Notes: generated by a model from the letters alone, not told the origin. A DNA stretch of 64,000 bases from Reticulitermes speratus (GCA_021186555.1 JAJKFL010000010.1:26000840-26064839), one strand, 5' to 3'. Numbered from the stretch's first letter, positions 1 to 12,660 are shown. Translations and numbers: made by a program.

Positions 1-2367
1 AGCTGTGCCGGCACTGTGCACACTAAAACTAAATGTTGCGATGTCAACACGGTCCGTAGGAAGTCCAACAGTAGCTAGCACTATACCGACTGAGCTGTGC
101 CGGCACTGTGCACACTAAAACTAAATGTTGCGATGTCAACACGGTCCGTAGGAAGTCCAACCAGTAGCTAGCCACTATACCGACTGAGCTGTGCCGGCAC
201 TGTGCACACTAAAACTAAATGTTGCGATGTCAACACGGTCCGTAGGAAGTGCAACCAGTAGCTAGCCACTATACCGACTGAGCTGTGCCGGCACTGTGCA
301 CACTAAAACTAAATGTTGCGATGTCAACACGGTCCGTAGGAAGTGCAACCAGTAGCTAGCCACTATACCGACTGAGCTGTGCCGGCACTGTGCACACTAA
401 AACTAAATGTTGCGATGTCAACACGGTCCGTAGGAAGTCCAACCAGTAGCTAGCCACTATACCGACTGAGCTGTGCCGGCACTGTGCACACTAAAACTAA
501 ATGTTGCGATGTCAACACGGTCCGTAGGAAGTGCAACCAGTAGCTAGCCACTATACCGACTGAGCTGTGCCGGCACTGTGCACACTAAAACTAAATGTTG
601 CGATGTCAACACGGTCCGTAGGAAGTCAACCAGTAGCTAGCCACTATACCGACTGAGCTGTGCCGGCACTGTGCACACTAAAACTAAATGTTGCGATGTC
701 AACACGGTCCGTAGGAAGTCAACCAGTAGCTAGCCACTATACCGACTGAGCTGTGCCGGCACTGTGCACACTAAAACTAAATGTTGCGATGTCAACACGG
801 TCCGTAGGAAGTCCAACCAGTAGCTAGCACTATACCGACTGAGCTGTGCCGCACTGTGCACACTAAAACTAAATGTTGCGATGTCAACACGGTCCGTAGG
901 AAGTCCAACCAGTAGCTAGCCACTATACCGACTGAGCTGTGCCGGCACTGTGCACACTAAAACTAAATGTTGCGATGTCAACACGGTCCGTAGGAAGTCA
1001 ACCAGTAGCTAGCCACTATACCGACTGAGCTGTGCCGGCACTGTGCACACTAAAACTAAATGTTGCGATGTCAACACGGTCCGTAGGAAGTCAACCAGTA
1101 GCTAGCCACTATACCGACTGAGCTGTGCCGGCACTGTGCACACTAAAACTAAATGTTGCGATGTCAACACGTCCGTAGGAAGTCAACAGTAGCTAGCCAC
1201 TATACCGACTGAGCTGTGCGGCACTGTGCACACTAAAACTAAATGTTGCGATGTCAACACGGTCCGTAGGAAGTCCAACCAGTAGCTAGCCACTATACCG
1301 ACTGAGCTGTGCCGGCACTGTGCACATAAAACTAAATGTTGCGATGTCAACACGGTCCGTAGGAAGTCCAACCAGTAGCTAGCCACTATACCGACTGAGC
1401 TGTGCCGGCACTGTGCACACTAAAACTAAATTTGCGATGTCAACACGTCCGTAGGAAGTCAACAGTAGCTAGCACTATACCGACTGAGCTGTGCCGGCAC
1501 TGTGCACACTAAAACTAAATGTTGCGATGTCAACACGGTCCGTAGGAAGTGCAACCAGTAGCTAGCCACTATACCGACTGAGCTGTGCCGGCACTGTGCA
1601 CACTAAAACTAAATGTTGCGATGTCAACACGGTCGTAGGAATGCAACCAGTAGCTAGCCATATACCGACGACTGTGCCGCACTGTGACACTAAAACTAAA
1701 TGTTGCGATGTCAACACGGTCCGTAGGAAGTGCAACCAGTAGCTAGCCACTATACCGACTGAGCTGTGCCGGCACTGTGCACACTAAAACTAAATGTTGC
1801 GATGTCAACACGGTCCGTAGGAATGTCAACCAGTAGCTAGCCACTATACGACTGAGCTGTGCCGCACTGTGCACACTAAAACTAAATGTTGCGATGTCAA
1901 CACGGTCCGTAGGAAGTCCAACCAGTAGCTAGCCACTATACCGACTGAGCTGTGCCGGCACTGTGCACATAAAAACTAAATGTTGCGATGTCAACACGGT
2001 CCGTAGGAAGTCCAACCAGTAGCTAGCCACTATACCGACTGAGCTGTGCCGGCACTGTGCACACTAAAACTAAATGTTGCGATGTCAACACGGTCCGTAG
2101 GAAGTCCAACAGTAGCTAGCATATACCGACTGAGCTGTGCCGGCACTGTGCACACTAAAACTAAATGTTGCGATGTCAACACGGTCCGTAGGAAGTCCAA
2201 CCATTAGCTAGCTATTATACCGACTGAGCTGTGCCGGCACTGTGCACACTAAAACTAAATGTTGCGATGTCAACACGGTCGGTAGGAAGTCTAACCAGTA
2301 GCTAGCCACTATACCGACTGAGCTGTGCCGGCACTGTGCACACTAAAACTAAATCTTGCGATGTCAA
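1..2367. repeat. Tandem array A, 94-bp unit, about 25 copies
   Basis: Unit boundaries are clear at 1, 93, 187, 281 and onward, giving a modal period of 94 bp. Copies differ mainly by single-base deletions in short runs (for example CCAACC/CAACC and GCCGGC/GCCGC), plus a few substitutions. The array begins before the window. The last copy starts at 2321 and homology stops near 2367. The unit holds the palindrome GTGCCGGCAC and two overlapping TAGCTAGC-like words. Open frames inside it are broken by indels and are not genes. This unit is not found elsewhere in the window. Confidence 0.97.
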
Positions 2368-2463
2368 GACTAAATTTAACATGATCCAGCCGGCTGCTCA
2401 CTTACAATCAGACAACACAACACTTTCCGCTCGGCACACCTATATCTAGTTTGTACTAATATG

Positions 2464-2507
2464 CGACACGTTTCGGCCCTTAGAACATCATCAGGTGTGT
2501 CATATAA
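2464..2507 (-). ncRNA. Hammerhead-ribozyme-like core, left arm
   Basis: Read on the minus strand, CTGATGA (2494-2488) is followed by a short helix-loop (GTTC-TAA-GGGC), then GAAAC and GTGTC. AC/GT could form a two-base-pair stem III, placing the expected cleavage after the C at 2465. A candidate stem I pairs ATATG upstream with CATAT downstream. One extra U lies between the CUGAUGA box and stem II, which is not canonical. The other arm carries the same core with compensating or neutral changes. Confidence 0.4.
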
Positions 2508-2669
2508 GACAGCTTTGTACAAGGTAGAATTGTAAATTTTGTGAGATGTCACAAAATATCGATTACTCGCTTATTAGGCTATATCACAATATATCGATTA
2601 CACCCATATTATCTGATATTCTGTGACATGTCACAAAATTTACAATTCAACCTTGTGCAAAGCTGCCTT

Positions 2670-2716
2670 ATATGACAAACCTGATGATGGTCTAAGGGCC
2701 GAAACGTGTCGCATAT
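2670..2716 (+). ncRNA. Hammerhead-ribozyme-like core, right arm
   Basis: ATATG (2670-2674) and CATAT (2712-2716) can close a stem I. CTGATGA at 2681-2687 is followed by a GGTC/GGCC helix, then GAAAC (2701-2705) and GTGTC (2706-2710). The very short stem III (AC/GU with a two-base loop) is the form known from hammerheads in Penelope-like elements and retrozymes. An unpaired U at the base of stem II makes activity doubtful. The motif is seen directly; catalysis is inferred. Confidence 0.4.
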
Positions 2717-2856
2717 CAGTAGATACTAGATATAGGTGTGCCGAGCGGAACGTGTTGTGTTGTTTATTTGGTCACTAGATTCGGCAGGGAGCTGTGACGT
2801 CACGGCTGTTGGAAGACGATGACGGATGACATTAGTAGCGTGTTAGATAGAAATGG

Positions 2857-2998
2857 ATAGAAATGACGGGAAGACGAGGATAAGAGAAGATACTGTAAAT
2901 TGAAAGAGGAAGCACTAGTTAGCAACCTGAGAAGAACTCGCTTTGGAAGAAGCTATTGACTTGTCATAAGATAGACTGCAGAATGAAAGAATGAATGG
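2857..2998 (+). pseudogene. 3' tail fragment of an RTE-type LINE
   Basis: This stretch matches the last 140 bp of the RTE copies at about 21345-21500 and 41650-41810 (codons for the final TGRRG.. and KRRYCKLKEEAL.. segment). It has a small deletion in the arginine-rich part and then the GAATGAATG tail. It marks the left edge of the first composite repeat block. Confidence 0.75.
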
Positions 2999-3220
2999 CA
3001 TGTATACCGATAGATCGCTAACATATAAAATTTGGTGATATTTGGAACTGAATTTATTTCCTTTCTCATAACGAAAACATAATGTTTAATTTATAATTAC
3101 TAGCCAAATGACGGTGTTACTGGTACAGTAGCTGAAAGTTACGAAAGTGTAACACGTGAGTGTGCAGTGTTGCAAGATGCTGCGTGTCATGCTGATGACA
3201 TAGCACGTGACTCTGCAGTT
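2999..3220. repeat. Pre-B spacer, copy 1
   Basis: A non-coding spacer found nearly identical at 21510-21740 and 41825-42051. It links the LINE tail to array B and ends with the TAGCACGTG and CTGCAG words that lead into the array. Confidence 0.8.
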
Positions 3221-6192
3221 GTCTTTATGACAAGCAGTGCGACTGCCTACTGACAGAGCACACAGTGCCTGTCTAACGACAGTACCGTATACTGGTGGCT
3301 CTGCAGTAGTCATTATGACAAGCAGTGCGACTGCCTACTGACAGAGCACACAGTGCCTGTCTAACGACAGTACCGTATACTGGCACTGCAGTTGTTATGA
3401 CAAGCAGTGCGACTGCCTACTGACAGAGCACACAGTGCCTGTCTAACGACAGTACCGTATACTGGCACTGCAGTTGTTATGACAAGCAGTGCGACTGCCT
3501 ACTGACAGAGCACACAGTGCCTGTCTAACGACAGTACTTACTGACAGCAGACCGTCGACTGCCTACTGACAGAGCACACAGTGCCTGTCTAACACAGTAC
3601 CGTATACTGGCCTTGCAGTTGTCGTTATGACAAGCAGTGCGACTGCCTACTGACAGAGCACACAGTGCCTGTCTAACAACAGTACCGTATACTGGTGGCT
3701 TGCAGTTGTCATTATGAAAAGCAGTGCGACTGCCTACTGACAGAGCACACAGTGCCTGTCTAACAACAGTACCGTATACTGGTGGCTCTGCAGTTGTCAT
3801 TATGACAAGCAGTGCGACTGCCTACTGACAGAGCACACAGTGCCTGTCTAACAACAGTACCGTATACTGGTGGCTCTGCAGTAGTCATTATGACAAGCAG
3901 TGCGACTGCCTACTGACAGAGCACACAGTGCCTGTCTAGGACAGTACTGTATACTGGTGGCTCTGCAGTAGTCATTATGACAAGCAGTGCGACTGCCTAC
4001 TGACAGAGCACACAGTGCCTGTCTAACAACAGTACCGTATACTGGTGGCTCTGCAGTAGTCATTATGACAAGCAGTGCGACTGCCTACTGACAGAGCACA
4101 CAGTGCCTGTCTAACAACAGTACCGTATACTGGTGGCTCGTGCAGTAGTCATTATGACAAGCAGTGCGACTGCCTACTGACAGAGCACACAGTGCCTGTC
4201 TAACGACAGTACCGTATACTGGTGGCTGTGCAGTAGTCATTATGACAAGCAGTGCGACTGCCTACTGACAGAGCACACAGTGCCTGTCTAACGACAGTAC
4301 CGTATACTGGTGGCTCTGCAGTTAGTCATTATGACAAGCAGTGCGACTGCCTACTGACAGAGCACACAGTGCCTGTCTAACAACAGTACCGTATACTGGT
4401 GGCTCTGCAGTTGTCATTATGACAAGCAGTGCGACTGCCTACTGACAGAGCACACAGTGCCTGTCTAACGACAGTACCGTATACTGGTGGCTCTGCAGTA
4501 GTCATTATGACAAGCAGTGCGACTGCCTACTGACAGAGCACACAGTGCCTGTCTAACGACAGTACCGTATACTGGTGGCTCTGCAGTATGTCATTATGAC
4601 AAGCAGTGCGACTGCCTACTGACAGAGCACACAGTGCCTGTCTAACACAGTACCGTATACTGGTGGCTCTGCAGTTGTCATTATGACAAGCAGTGCGACT
4701 GCCTACTGACAGAGCACACAGTGCCTGTCTAACAACAGTACCGTATACTGGTGGCTCTGCAGTAGTCATTATGACAAGCAGTGCGACTGCCTACTGACAG
4801 AGCACACAGTGCCTGTCTAGTGACAGTACTGTATACTGGTGGCTCTGCAGTAGTCATTATGACAAGCAGTGCGACTGCCTACTGACAGAGCACACAGTGC
4901 CTGTCTAACAACAGTACCGTATACTGGTGGCTCTGCAGTAGTCATTATGACAAGCAGTGCGACTGCCTACTGACAGAGCACACAGTGCCTGTCTAACGAC
5001 AGTACCGTATACTGGGGCTTGCAGTTGTTATGACAAGCAGTGCGACTGCCTACTGACAGAGCACACAGTGCCTGTCTAACGACAGTACCGTATACTGGCA
5101 CTGCAGTTGTTATGACAAGCAGTGCGACTGCCTACTGACAGAGCACACAGTGCCTGTCTAACGACAGTACCGTATACTGGGGCTGTGCAGTAGTTTTATG
5201 ACAAGCAGTGCGACTGCCTACTGACAGAGCACACAGTGCCTGTCTAACGACAGTACCGTATACTGGCACTGCAGTTGTTATGACAAGCAGTGCGACTGCC
5301 TACTGACAGAGCACACAGTGCCTGTCTAACGACAGTACCGTATACTGGTGGCTGTGCAGTAGTCATTTATGACAAGCAGTGCGACTGCCTACTGACAGAG
5401 CACACAGTGCCTGTCTAACGACAGTACCGTATACTGGCACTGCAGTTGTTATGACAAGCAGTGCGACTGCCTACTGACAGAGCACACAGTGCCTGTCTAA
5501 CGACAGTACCGTATACTGGTGGCTGTGCAGTAGTCATTTATGACAAGCAGTGCGACTGCCTACTGACAGAGCACACAGTGCCTGTCTAACGACAGTACCG
5601 TATACTGGCACTGCAGTTGTTATGACAAGCAGTGCGACTGCCTACTGACAGAGCACACAGTGCCTGTCTAACGACAGTACCGTATACTGGCACTGCAGTT
5701 GTTATGACAAGCAGTGCGACTGCCTACTGACAGAGCACACAGTGCCTGTCAAACGACAGTACCGTATACTGGCACTGCAGTTGTTATGACAAGCAGTGCG
5801 ACTGCCTACTGACAGAGCACACAGTGCCTGTCAAACGACAGTACCGTATACTGGCACTGCAGTTGTTATGACAAGCAGTGCGACTGCCTACTGACAGAGC
5901 ACACAGTGCCTGTCAAACGACAGTACCGTATACTGGCACTGCAGTTGTTATGACAAGCAGTGCGACTGCCTACTGACAGAGCACACAGTGCCTGTCTAAC
6001 GACAGTACCGTATACTGGTGGCTCTGCAGTTGTCTTATGACAAGCAATTCGACTGCCTACTGACAGAGCACACAGTGCCTGTCTAACGACAGTACCGTAT
6101 ACTGGTGGCTCTGCAGTTGTCTTATGACAAGCAATTCGACTGTCTACTGACAGAGCACACAGTGCCTGTTTAACGACAGTACCGTATACTGG
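3221..6192. repeat. Tandem array B, 82-88-bp unit, about 35 copies
   Basis: The conserved core runs from ATGACAAGCAGTGCGACTGC through GACAGTACCGTATACTGG. A variable linker (GGTGGCTCTGCAGTAGTCATT or a shorter CACTGCAGTTGTT type) gives two main lengths, about 88 and 82 bp, with 82-bp forms clustering near 5000-6000. The paralogous array at 42052-44858 mostly lacks this linker. Minus-strand frames of 71-91 codons are by-products of the period. Confidence 0.95.
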
Positions 6193-7132
6193 TAAGTGTT
6201 CGTCGTCTGTCCTTGTTCAGCCTTTCCACGTATGACATCTGACATCCACCTTTACGACGCACGTGTCATACTACAAGTTGGAAGTTGGTAGCAGTTTTAC
6301 GTCAGCAATTTTGAATTGTGTTTCGTTCATTCTTAAACGACTTTGCAAAGCGCCACACTGACACAGAATGTCGAGAAAGATATTGTGGAGTTATTGTGTC
6401 AGGAAACGATGTTATGTAATGAAGTACAGAAATATGGCTATGTGAAGGAGTGGCCATATTGTGATAATGCAGTAAAGTTTAGACCACCATTCGTGTGTCA
6501 GCCTAACAATTTAGTGACTCATATGTGGAACAGTAGGAAGCATTAGCTGTATATCGGTGTGACGTCATGTGGTCAATGTCACAGTTAATTGTACGTTATT
6601 TCTGTGCAGACAGTTCAGATAACAAAAGCTGTCACAGCAACACGTTCTTGATATCTCGCAGCTCCTCATTCTCCCACACACGTCAGCAATTACTGGCTAT
6701 AATGTAGCGCCTTGTGGTACCACAAGCTATACTTCACGCACCGCACATGTTGTCTTATCGGCCGTCCAGCACCTGTGTTTAAAAGATAAAATTTTACACA
6801 CCAAATATCGAAATCAAACTGTAAAAGTTCACTTGTTCACTTCAATAATTCATTTTCTCGTTCATTTATTTCCGTGACTAATTAAATCTACTTCCTCGTC
6901 TTCAAGTATTTGTACCTGATTCTAGGAAAAGTTAAATATTCCCTGTTGAGGCCCAGAGAGAACCTGACGGTTCAAGTAGTTTCAGTCTCACACTTATGAA
7001 AGAAATCATTACATGAAGGTGGTAAGTTTGTCAGCCCTACGCACCAACCACATTAACCCCCCAGGAACTTTACCTGGTAACGATTTCTGTTGGGGGTTAA
7101 GTCGACCCCAGAGTCACAGCCCAGCCGGAAGG
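6193..7132. repeat. B-C spacer, copy 1
   Basis: A unique-looking spacer between arrays B and C. It is repeated at 44859-45816 in the same orientation and, diverged and inverted, at about 62650-63425. It contains one small frame described separately. No promoter or RNA gene was recognised. Confidence 0.8.
6343..6546 (+). other. Small conserved frame in the B-C spacer (unrecognised)
   Basis: A 67-codon frame whose last 40 or so codons (from CNEVQKYGYVKEW to the stop after NSRKH) are shared with frames at 44988-45218 (+) and 63029-63265 (-). Between this copy and the one at 44988, four of six differences in the shared part are synonymous (GCA/GCT, CCA/CCG, TTC/TTT, CAG/CAA). The third copy has a cluster of replacements, and a one-base indel lies just upstream in this copy. 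No known domain is recognised. It could be a decayed exon or simply spacer DNA. Confidence 0.2.
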
Positions 7133-8980
7133 ACTATGTCAGTGAAAACATTGCAATGAACACCGACCTGACTCTAGTAACGTTCATAATTATGTCATTG
7201 AAACGTTGCAATGACACCGACCTGACTCTAGTAACGTTCATAATTATGTCAGTGAAACATTGCAATGACACCGACCTGACTCTAGTAACGTTAATAATTA
7301 TGTCAGTGAAACATTGCAATGACACCGACCTGACTCTAGTAACGTTCATAATTATGTCAGTGAAACATTGCAATGACACCGACCTGACTCTAGTAACGTT
7401 AATAATTATGTCAGTGAAACATTGCAATGACACCGACCAGACTCTAGTAACGTTCATGATTATGTCAGTGAAACATTGCAATGACACCGACCTGACTCTA
7501 GTAACGTTCATAATTATGTCAGTGAAACATTGCAATGACACCGACCTGACTCTAGTAACGTTCATAATTATGTCAGTGAAACATTGCAATTACACCGACC
7601 TGACTCTAGTAACGTTCATAATTATGTCAGTAAAACATTGCAATGACACCGACCTGACTCTAGTAACGTTCATAATTATGTCAGTAAAACATTGCAATGA
7701 CACGACCTGACTCTAGTAACGTTCATAATTATGTCACTGAAACATTGCAATGACACGGAACTGACTCTAGTAACGTTCATAATTATGTCAGTGAAACATT
7801 GCAATGACACCGACCTGACTCTAGTAACGTTCATAATTATGTCAGTGAAACATTGCAATGACACCGACCTGACTCTAGTAACGTTCATAATTATGTCAGT
7901 GAAACATTGCAATGACACCGACCTGACTCTAGTAACGTTCATAATTATGTCAGTGAAACATTGCAATGACACCGACCTGACTCTAGTAACGTTCATAATT
8001 ATGTCAGTGAAACATTGCAATGACACCGACCTGACTCTAGTAACGTTCATGATTATGTCAGTGAAACATTGCAATGACACCGACCTGACTCTAGTAACGT
8101 TAATAATTATGTCAGTGAAACATTGCAATGACACCGACCTGACTCTAGTAACGTTCATAATTATGTCAGTGAAACATTGCAATGACACCGACCTGACTCT
8201 AGAAAACGTTAATAATTATGTCAGTGAAACATTGCAATGACACCGACCAGACTCTAGTAACGTTCATGATTATGTCAGTAAAACATTGCAATGACACCGA
8301 CCTGACTCTAGTAACGTTCATGATTATGTCAGTGAAACATTGCAATGACACCGACCTGACTCTAGTAACGTTCATAATTATGTCAGTGAAACATTGCAAT
8401 GACACCGACCTGACTCTAGAAATGTTTATAATTATGTCAGTGAAACATTGCAATGACACCGACCTGACTCTAGTAACTTTCATAATTATGTCAGTGAAAC
8501 ATTGCAAAGACACCAACCTGACTCTAGAAAACGTTAATAATTATGTCAGTGAAACATTGCAATGACACCGACCTGACTCTAGTAACGTTCATGATTATGT
8601 CAGTGAAACATTGCAATGACACCGACCTGACTCTAGTAACGTTTCATAATTATGTCAGTGAAACATTGCAATGACACCGACATGACTCTAGTAACGTTTA
8701 TAATTATGTCAGTAAAACATTGCAATGACACCGACCTGACTCTAGTAACGTTCATGATTATGTCAGTGAAACATTGCAATGACACCGACCTGACTCTAGT
8801 AACGTTCATAATTATGTCAGTGAAACATTGCAATGACACCGACCTGACTCTAGTAACGTTCATAATATGACAGTGAAACATTGCAATGACACCGACCTGA
8901 CTCTAGTAACGTTCATAATATGACAGTGAAACATTGCAATGACACCGACCTGACTCTAGTAACGTTCATAATATGACAGT
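7133..8980. repeat. Tandem array C, 54-bp unit, about 34 copies
   Basis: Each unit runs from ATTATGTCAGTGAAACATTG to the AACGTTCATA word. Because 54 is a multiple of three and the unit lacks stops in one frame on each strand, long repetitive frames appear on both strands (an 18-residue repeat starting MSVKHCNDTD on plus and a mirror repeat on minus). They end wherever a unit has an indel (for example near 7704, 8645 and 8868), which argues against coding. The last three units have lost three bases before ATGACAG. Confidence 0.95.
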
Positions 8981-10157
8981 ATGTCTACGTAAGACTGTGG
9001 CTCTGCAGGCAATGTTGGCTGTGTGTAAGGAGTCTTCCTCTGTTCTTGTGTCAAGGAAAACACAGACACTATCAGCGTGTGCAGCTAACGTTTTGTGGGA
9101 CACCTAGAGAGCTTAACAGCGCTGCGACGGAGTTGTGCTGAACTGCAGAGCGCACACGTGAGACACTGTTGAATGAGGCAGTTTGTAAGGGCCCATTTTA
9201 GTTACGCCGTTTGGCAAGGGGCAGTAGAATTAAAGGATATTTCTTTGTGTTCGAACTGATTTCCCCAATTCACCGTGAAACTGAAAACTAAGCAAATATT
9301 TTCACTACATCCACGTTCCCACTTACCATCCACAAATAAATACCGGTCACGTCTCTGCACGTCTTCATAACATAAACACACGCACGTAGCACATAACTGC
9401 AAATTATCGAAGGTGTCCCTGCAATACCGAAAGGCTGCAGTGCTATATTGTACTGACTGTACACATTGCAACGTGTTCAGTGTTCACGTGTATCCTTCTG
9501 AACACGTGTCAAAACACAAATTACAAAAAAAGTTACCGGAATTCCTACCCTCAAATTATGTCATTCCGATTGGAGTGAGTGATTTAATGAGCGAGTGACA
9601 CACATACGGGTTGGTAACAATCGACATTAATCATTAACAATCGATAGCAGTCCAATTGGGAAGTCAATAATCGACAGTAATTTGAATAGGACAAAACATT
9701 GTGCTGTAGCAATGGTTAGGATGTAGGTTGACAAACTGTGTGTTTACTGTGAGATAAGCACTCTTTGCGAAGTAACAATTTGTGTAATCATTAGGTACAA
9801 GCTGGGGCTGAAGAAGTAGTTGACCATATTTCATATGGAATAACATAAGACAACCTGCTGTAACATTCCGTTGGAAGAAATATATTCTTTGTTTTAGTGT
9901 GAAGATAAGGAAAGCATTTGTGAACAGTCTGTAATATTATACAGTATGTCCTTTCCTGGTAACTTGACTGTTCTGCATAAATCGTCGTGCCTCCTGATAC
10001 AGCCTCCCGTGTCACCGTCTTGCAAGCCACACACAACCCTGAACCACGTGACTTACATCATTGCCGTCACAACACAACAAAACGACACAGCTGTGTACTG
10101 TTGAACTACTCGCTATCAATCTGTCGTTCCGCGACTGCAGCGCTGCGCTCTGCCTTA
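8981..10157. repeat. C-D spacer, copy 1
   Basis: Repeated at 52246-53483 with small differences. It includes a 61-codon frame at 9413-9598 whose differences from the second copy all change the residue, so coding is unlikely. Parts of it (the GGCTCTGCAGGCA region and the ATCCTTCTGAACACGT region) also recur, inverted and diverged, at 62530-62640 and about 62045-62085. Confidence 0.75.
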
Positions 10158-10764
10158 CTGCAGCTGTCAGTATAACAGTACGTAGGTCGTCTGCTGGAAT
10201 TATTGCATCTGTCAGTATAACAGTACGTCTGTCTTCTGCCTGGAATTACTGCTGCTGTTAGTATGAGAGTACGTCTGTCGTCTGCCTGGAATTACTGCAG
10301 CTATCAGTATAACAGTACGTCTGTCATCTACCTGGAATTAGTGCAGCTGTATAACAGTGTAACAGAAAGTATGTCGTCCACCTGTAATTACTGTAGCTGT
10401 CAGCATAAGAGTACGTCTGTCGTCTGTCTGGAATTATTGCAACTGTCAGTTATAACAGTACATTTTGTCGTCCACCTGGAATTACTGCAGGTGTCTGTTA
10501 GTATAAGAGTACGTCTGTCGTCTGCCTGGAATTATTGCAGCTGTCAGTATAACAGTACGTCTGTCGTCTGCCTGGAATTACTTCAGCTGTCAGTATAAGA
10601 GTACGTCTGTCGTCTGCCTGGTATTACTGCAGCTGTCCATATAACAGTACATCTGTCGTCTGCCTGGAATTACTGCAGCTGTATAACAGTACGTCTGTCG
10701 TCTGCCTGGAAATACTGCAGCTGTATAACAGTATAACAGTACGTCTGTCGTCTGCCTGGAAATA
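10158..10764. repeat. Tandem array D, about 46-bp unit, about 13 irregular copies
   Basis: The unit joins CTGCAGCTGTCAGTATAACA with GTACGTCTGTC and TCTGCCTGGAATTA. Lengths vary from about 38 to 58 bp through small deletions. The array opens and closes in the same flanking sequence as the longer array at 53484-54454. Confidence 0.93.
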
Positions 10765-12126
10765 CCCGAAACTAAGTACGGATCTGTGCGTGCCAGTTTC
10801 CCTGAATTCAGTGACTGCGAGGTGACTGTCCCGCTCTGCCTTACTGCACAGCTGCCACTGACACTGCATAACAGTTCGTTTCGATTACGCTGGATACAAA
10901 TTGGCCAGGCCAGTGTATTTGTGACAGAGAGAGGAAGCTGAGTGGCCAGCCACGAATTGTCCTCCAGATTCGTAGGAAACAGTCACGAAACGTCGAACCA
11001 ATGACATTAACGACCGTTATATCTATCACTGAAGCTCACAAACATCTGGGCTTTATTTGTATTTGTATGTGGGTCACGTAATTGTCTGTGTCACGGGCTG
11101 CAGAGTTCCGAGGGGGAGGATTGCTTGGTGAGAAATGAATTGGAAAGATTGTGGCAGTGAGCTGTGGTTGCACAGTTCGAGGTTTTCTACCGCAGTAGTT
11201 CTAAAGGGACTGCGAAAACAGAGAAAAACTCTGTCCGTGTTTCGGTGGTTTCTCGCCCCCAAAAATGTGTAAGAAGTTTAGTTATGATATACGAAATGAT
11301 AATATTAAAAAGGTTGCAGTTAAGCTCAGTTGGACTTACCTGCCTGTTGCATTGATTGGCACTGTGTTCAGGACACGACAATAAAACGTCATAAAGGTAC
11401 TGTTGAAGAACGTAGCAACTGTAAAGTACACAAATCAGGCGTTACGTTTTACAACTGACACGGCCTTGGAAACGCTTACTGTTGTCGAATTACTTTCTTC
11501 AAGTTTACATTGACGGTGCTTACACAGGGCAGTCACACCGCTGCATGTGTGTGAGCAGTAACAGAAGTGTTTCGTTTAGAGTACTTTGAGTCCTGTCTTG
11601 TGTGTGCCAGTTGTATTTGTTATTTTGTATTTTGTTCTGTGTGCTTGGATCTCAGCAAACTTTCGAATTTAGGCTTCTTATGAACAGAACACATAGCAGA
11701 TGGCGACTGCTGTACACTGACAGTGCAGAGACAGAGATGGGTCTGTGTCAAAGGAACTTTATTTTCCTCTGGATATTTAGACCAGTGAGAATATATCCTA
11801 ACCATGCTGACAAGGTCAAATCTGTTCTCGTAAGTCGATGACAGTAGCGAAACCTGTCTGAAGTTGCCGTGATGTCAGACCCCTATGAACCTCAGTCGCC
11901 TTATAAATCCGCTGTTTGTGGCACTCAGACAGCTGTCATGGCCTGTCTTGTGATCGCAACACAGACAATGTAGCCTAATTAATACAGCACAGCGAGGTTG
12001 TGCGTGTTATAGTGTGGCACAGTGTGAGCATTATGACAGAACAGCGTGCTGTGCGTAACAAAGCTAGTACAGACTTCGTACAAGTCTGTGTACACAGTCC
12101 GACATGACAAGCTGTTAGTCGTCGTT

Positions 12127-12234
12127 ACATCGCCACCGTATGACCACTCAGTCCATATCCCCATCGTATGACCACTCAGTCCACATCGCCATCTTACGAC
12201 CACTCAGTCCACATCGCCATCTTACGACCACTCA
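12127..12234. repeat. 28-bp tandem repeat, four copies
   Basis: ACCACTCAGT recurs at 12143, 12171 and 12199 and, ending differently, at 12227, an exact 28-bp period. The third and fourth units are almost identical (CATCGCCATCTTACG). Confidence 0.9.
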
Positions 12235-12534
12235 AAATCACTTTTACTATTATCATCCCCCGTAGTACAGGACTAGCAATTGAGCTGCCCTAATAAGTAA
12301 GACTTACTTACTGAAACATTTGTGAAATTCTTGTCTCTGTTATTTGTGCTGCAAGCTTCGCCCCTCTCAACATTGAGATCTTAACAACAGTCGGTAAGAC
12401 GGAGACATTGTGAAGTTCCTCTTTAGTCCGGCTGTCCGTCATGTTGTGTTTGTGCTGTGACGTGTCCGGATATACACTGACAGAGGCAGATCTAAATCAT
12501 TTATTTGGCTGACAGACTGACTGACTTATTACTT

Positions 12535-12619
12535 ACTGACTAACAGAATCAATCACAGATTGACATACTTACTTACTTACTTACTGACTCACGGATGGTC
12601 TAACTACCTAACTACCTAG

Positions 12620-12650
<31 letters not shown>

Positions 12651-12660
12651 GCTAACCACT
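12535..12660. repeat. CTTA/CTAA tetranucleotide microsatellite
   Basis: Runs of CTTA followed by CTAA, with interruptions such as CTACC and CTAGC. Confidence 0.9.

Larger units (their letters stand above)
2405..2768. mobile_element. Foldback/MITE-like element with about 148-bp inverted arms
   Basis: The left arm (2413-2559) is complementary to the right arm (2616-2762) over nearly its whole length with scattered mismatches, leaving a loop of about 56 bp. The ends read CAACACAACAC and its complement. No coding capacity is present. The structure fits a non-autonomous foldback DNA element or two head-to-head copies of a short retroelement; each arm carries a ribozyme-like core (separate entries). 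No target-site duplication is certain. The inverted repeat is plainly visible; the class is not. Confidence 0.8.

Noticed and set aside
1-2367. Array A as a telomeric or rDNA spacer repeat
   Set aside because: The unit is not a telomere motif and no rRNA sequence is adjacent.
3221-6192. CRISPR array
   Set aside because: Repeats are contiguous with no unique spacers, units exceed 60 bp, and there are no cas genes; the DNA is eukaryotic.
9413-9598. 61-codon frame conserved at 52729-52914
   Set aside because: All four differences between copies change the residue, which does not suggest coding constraint.
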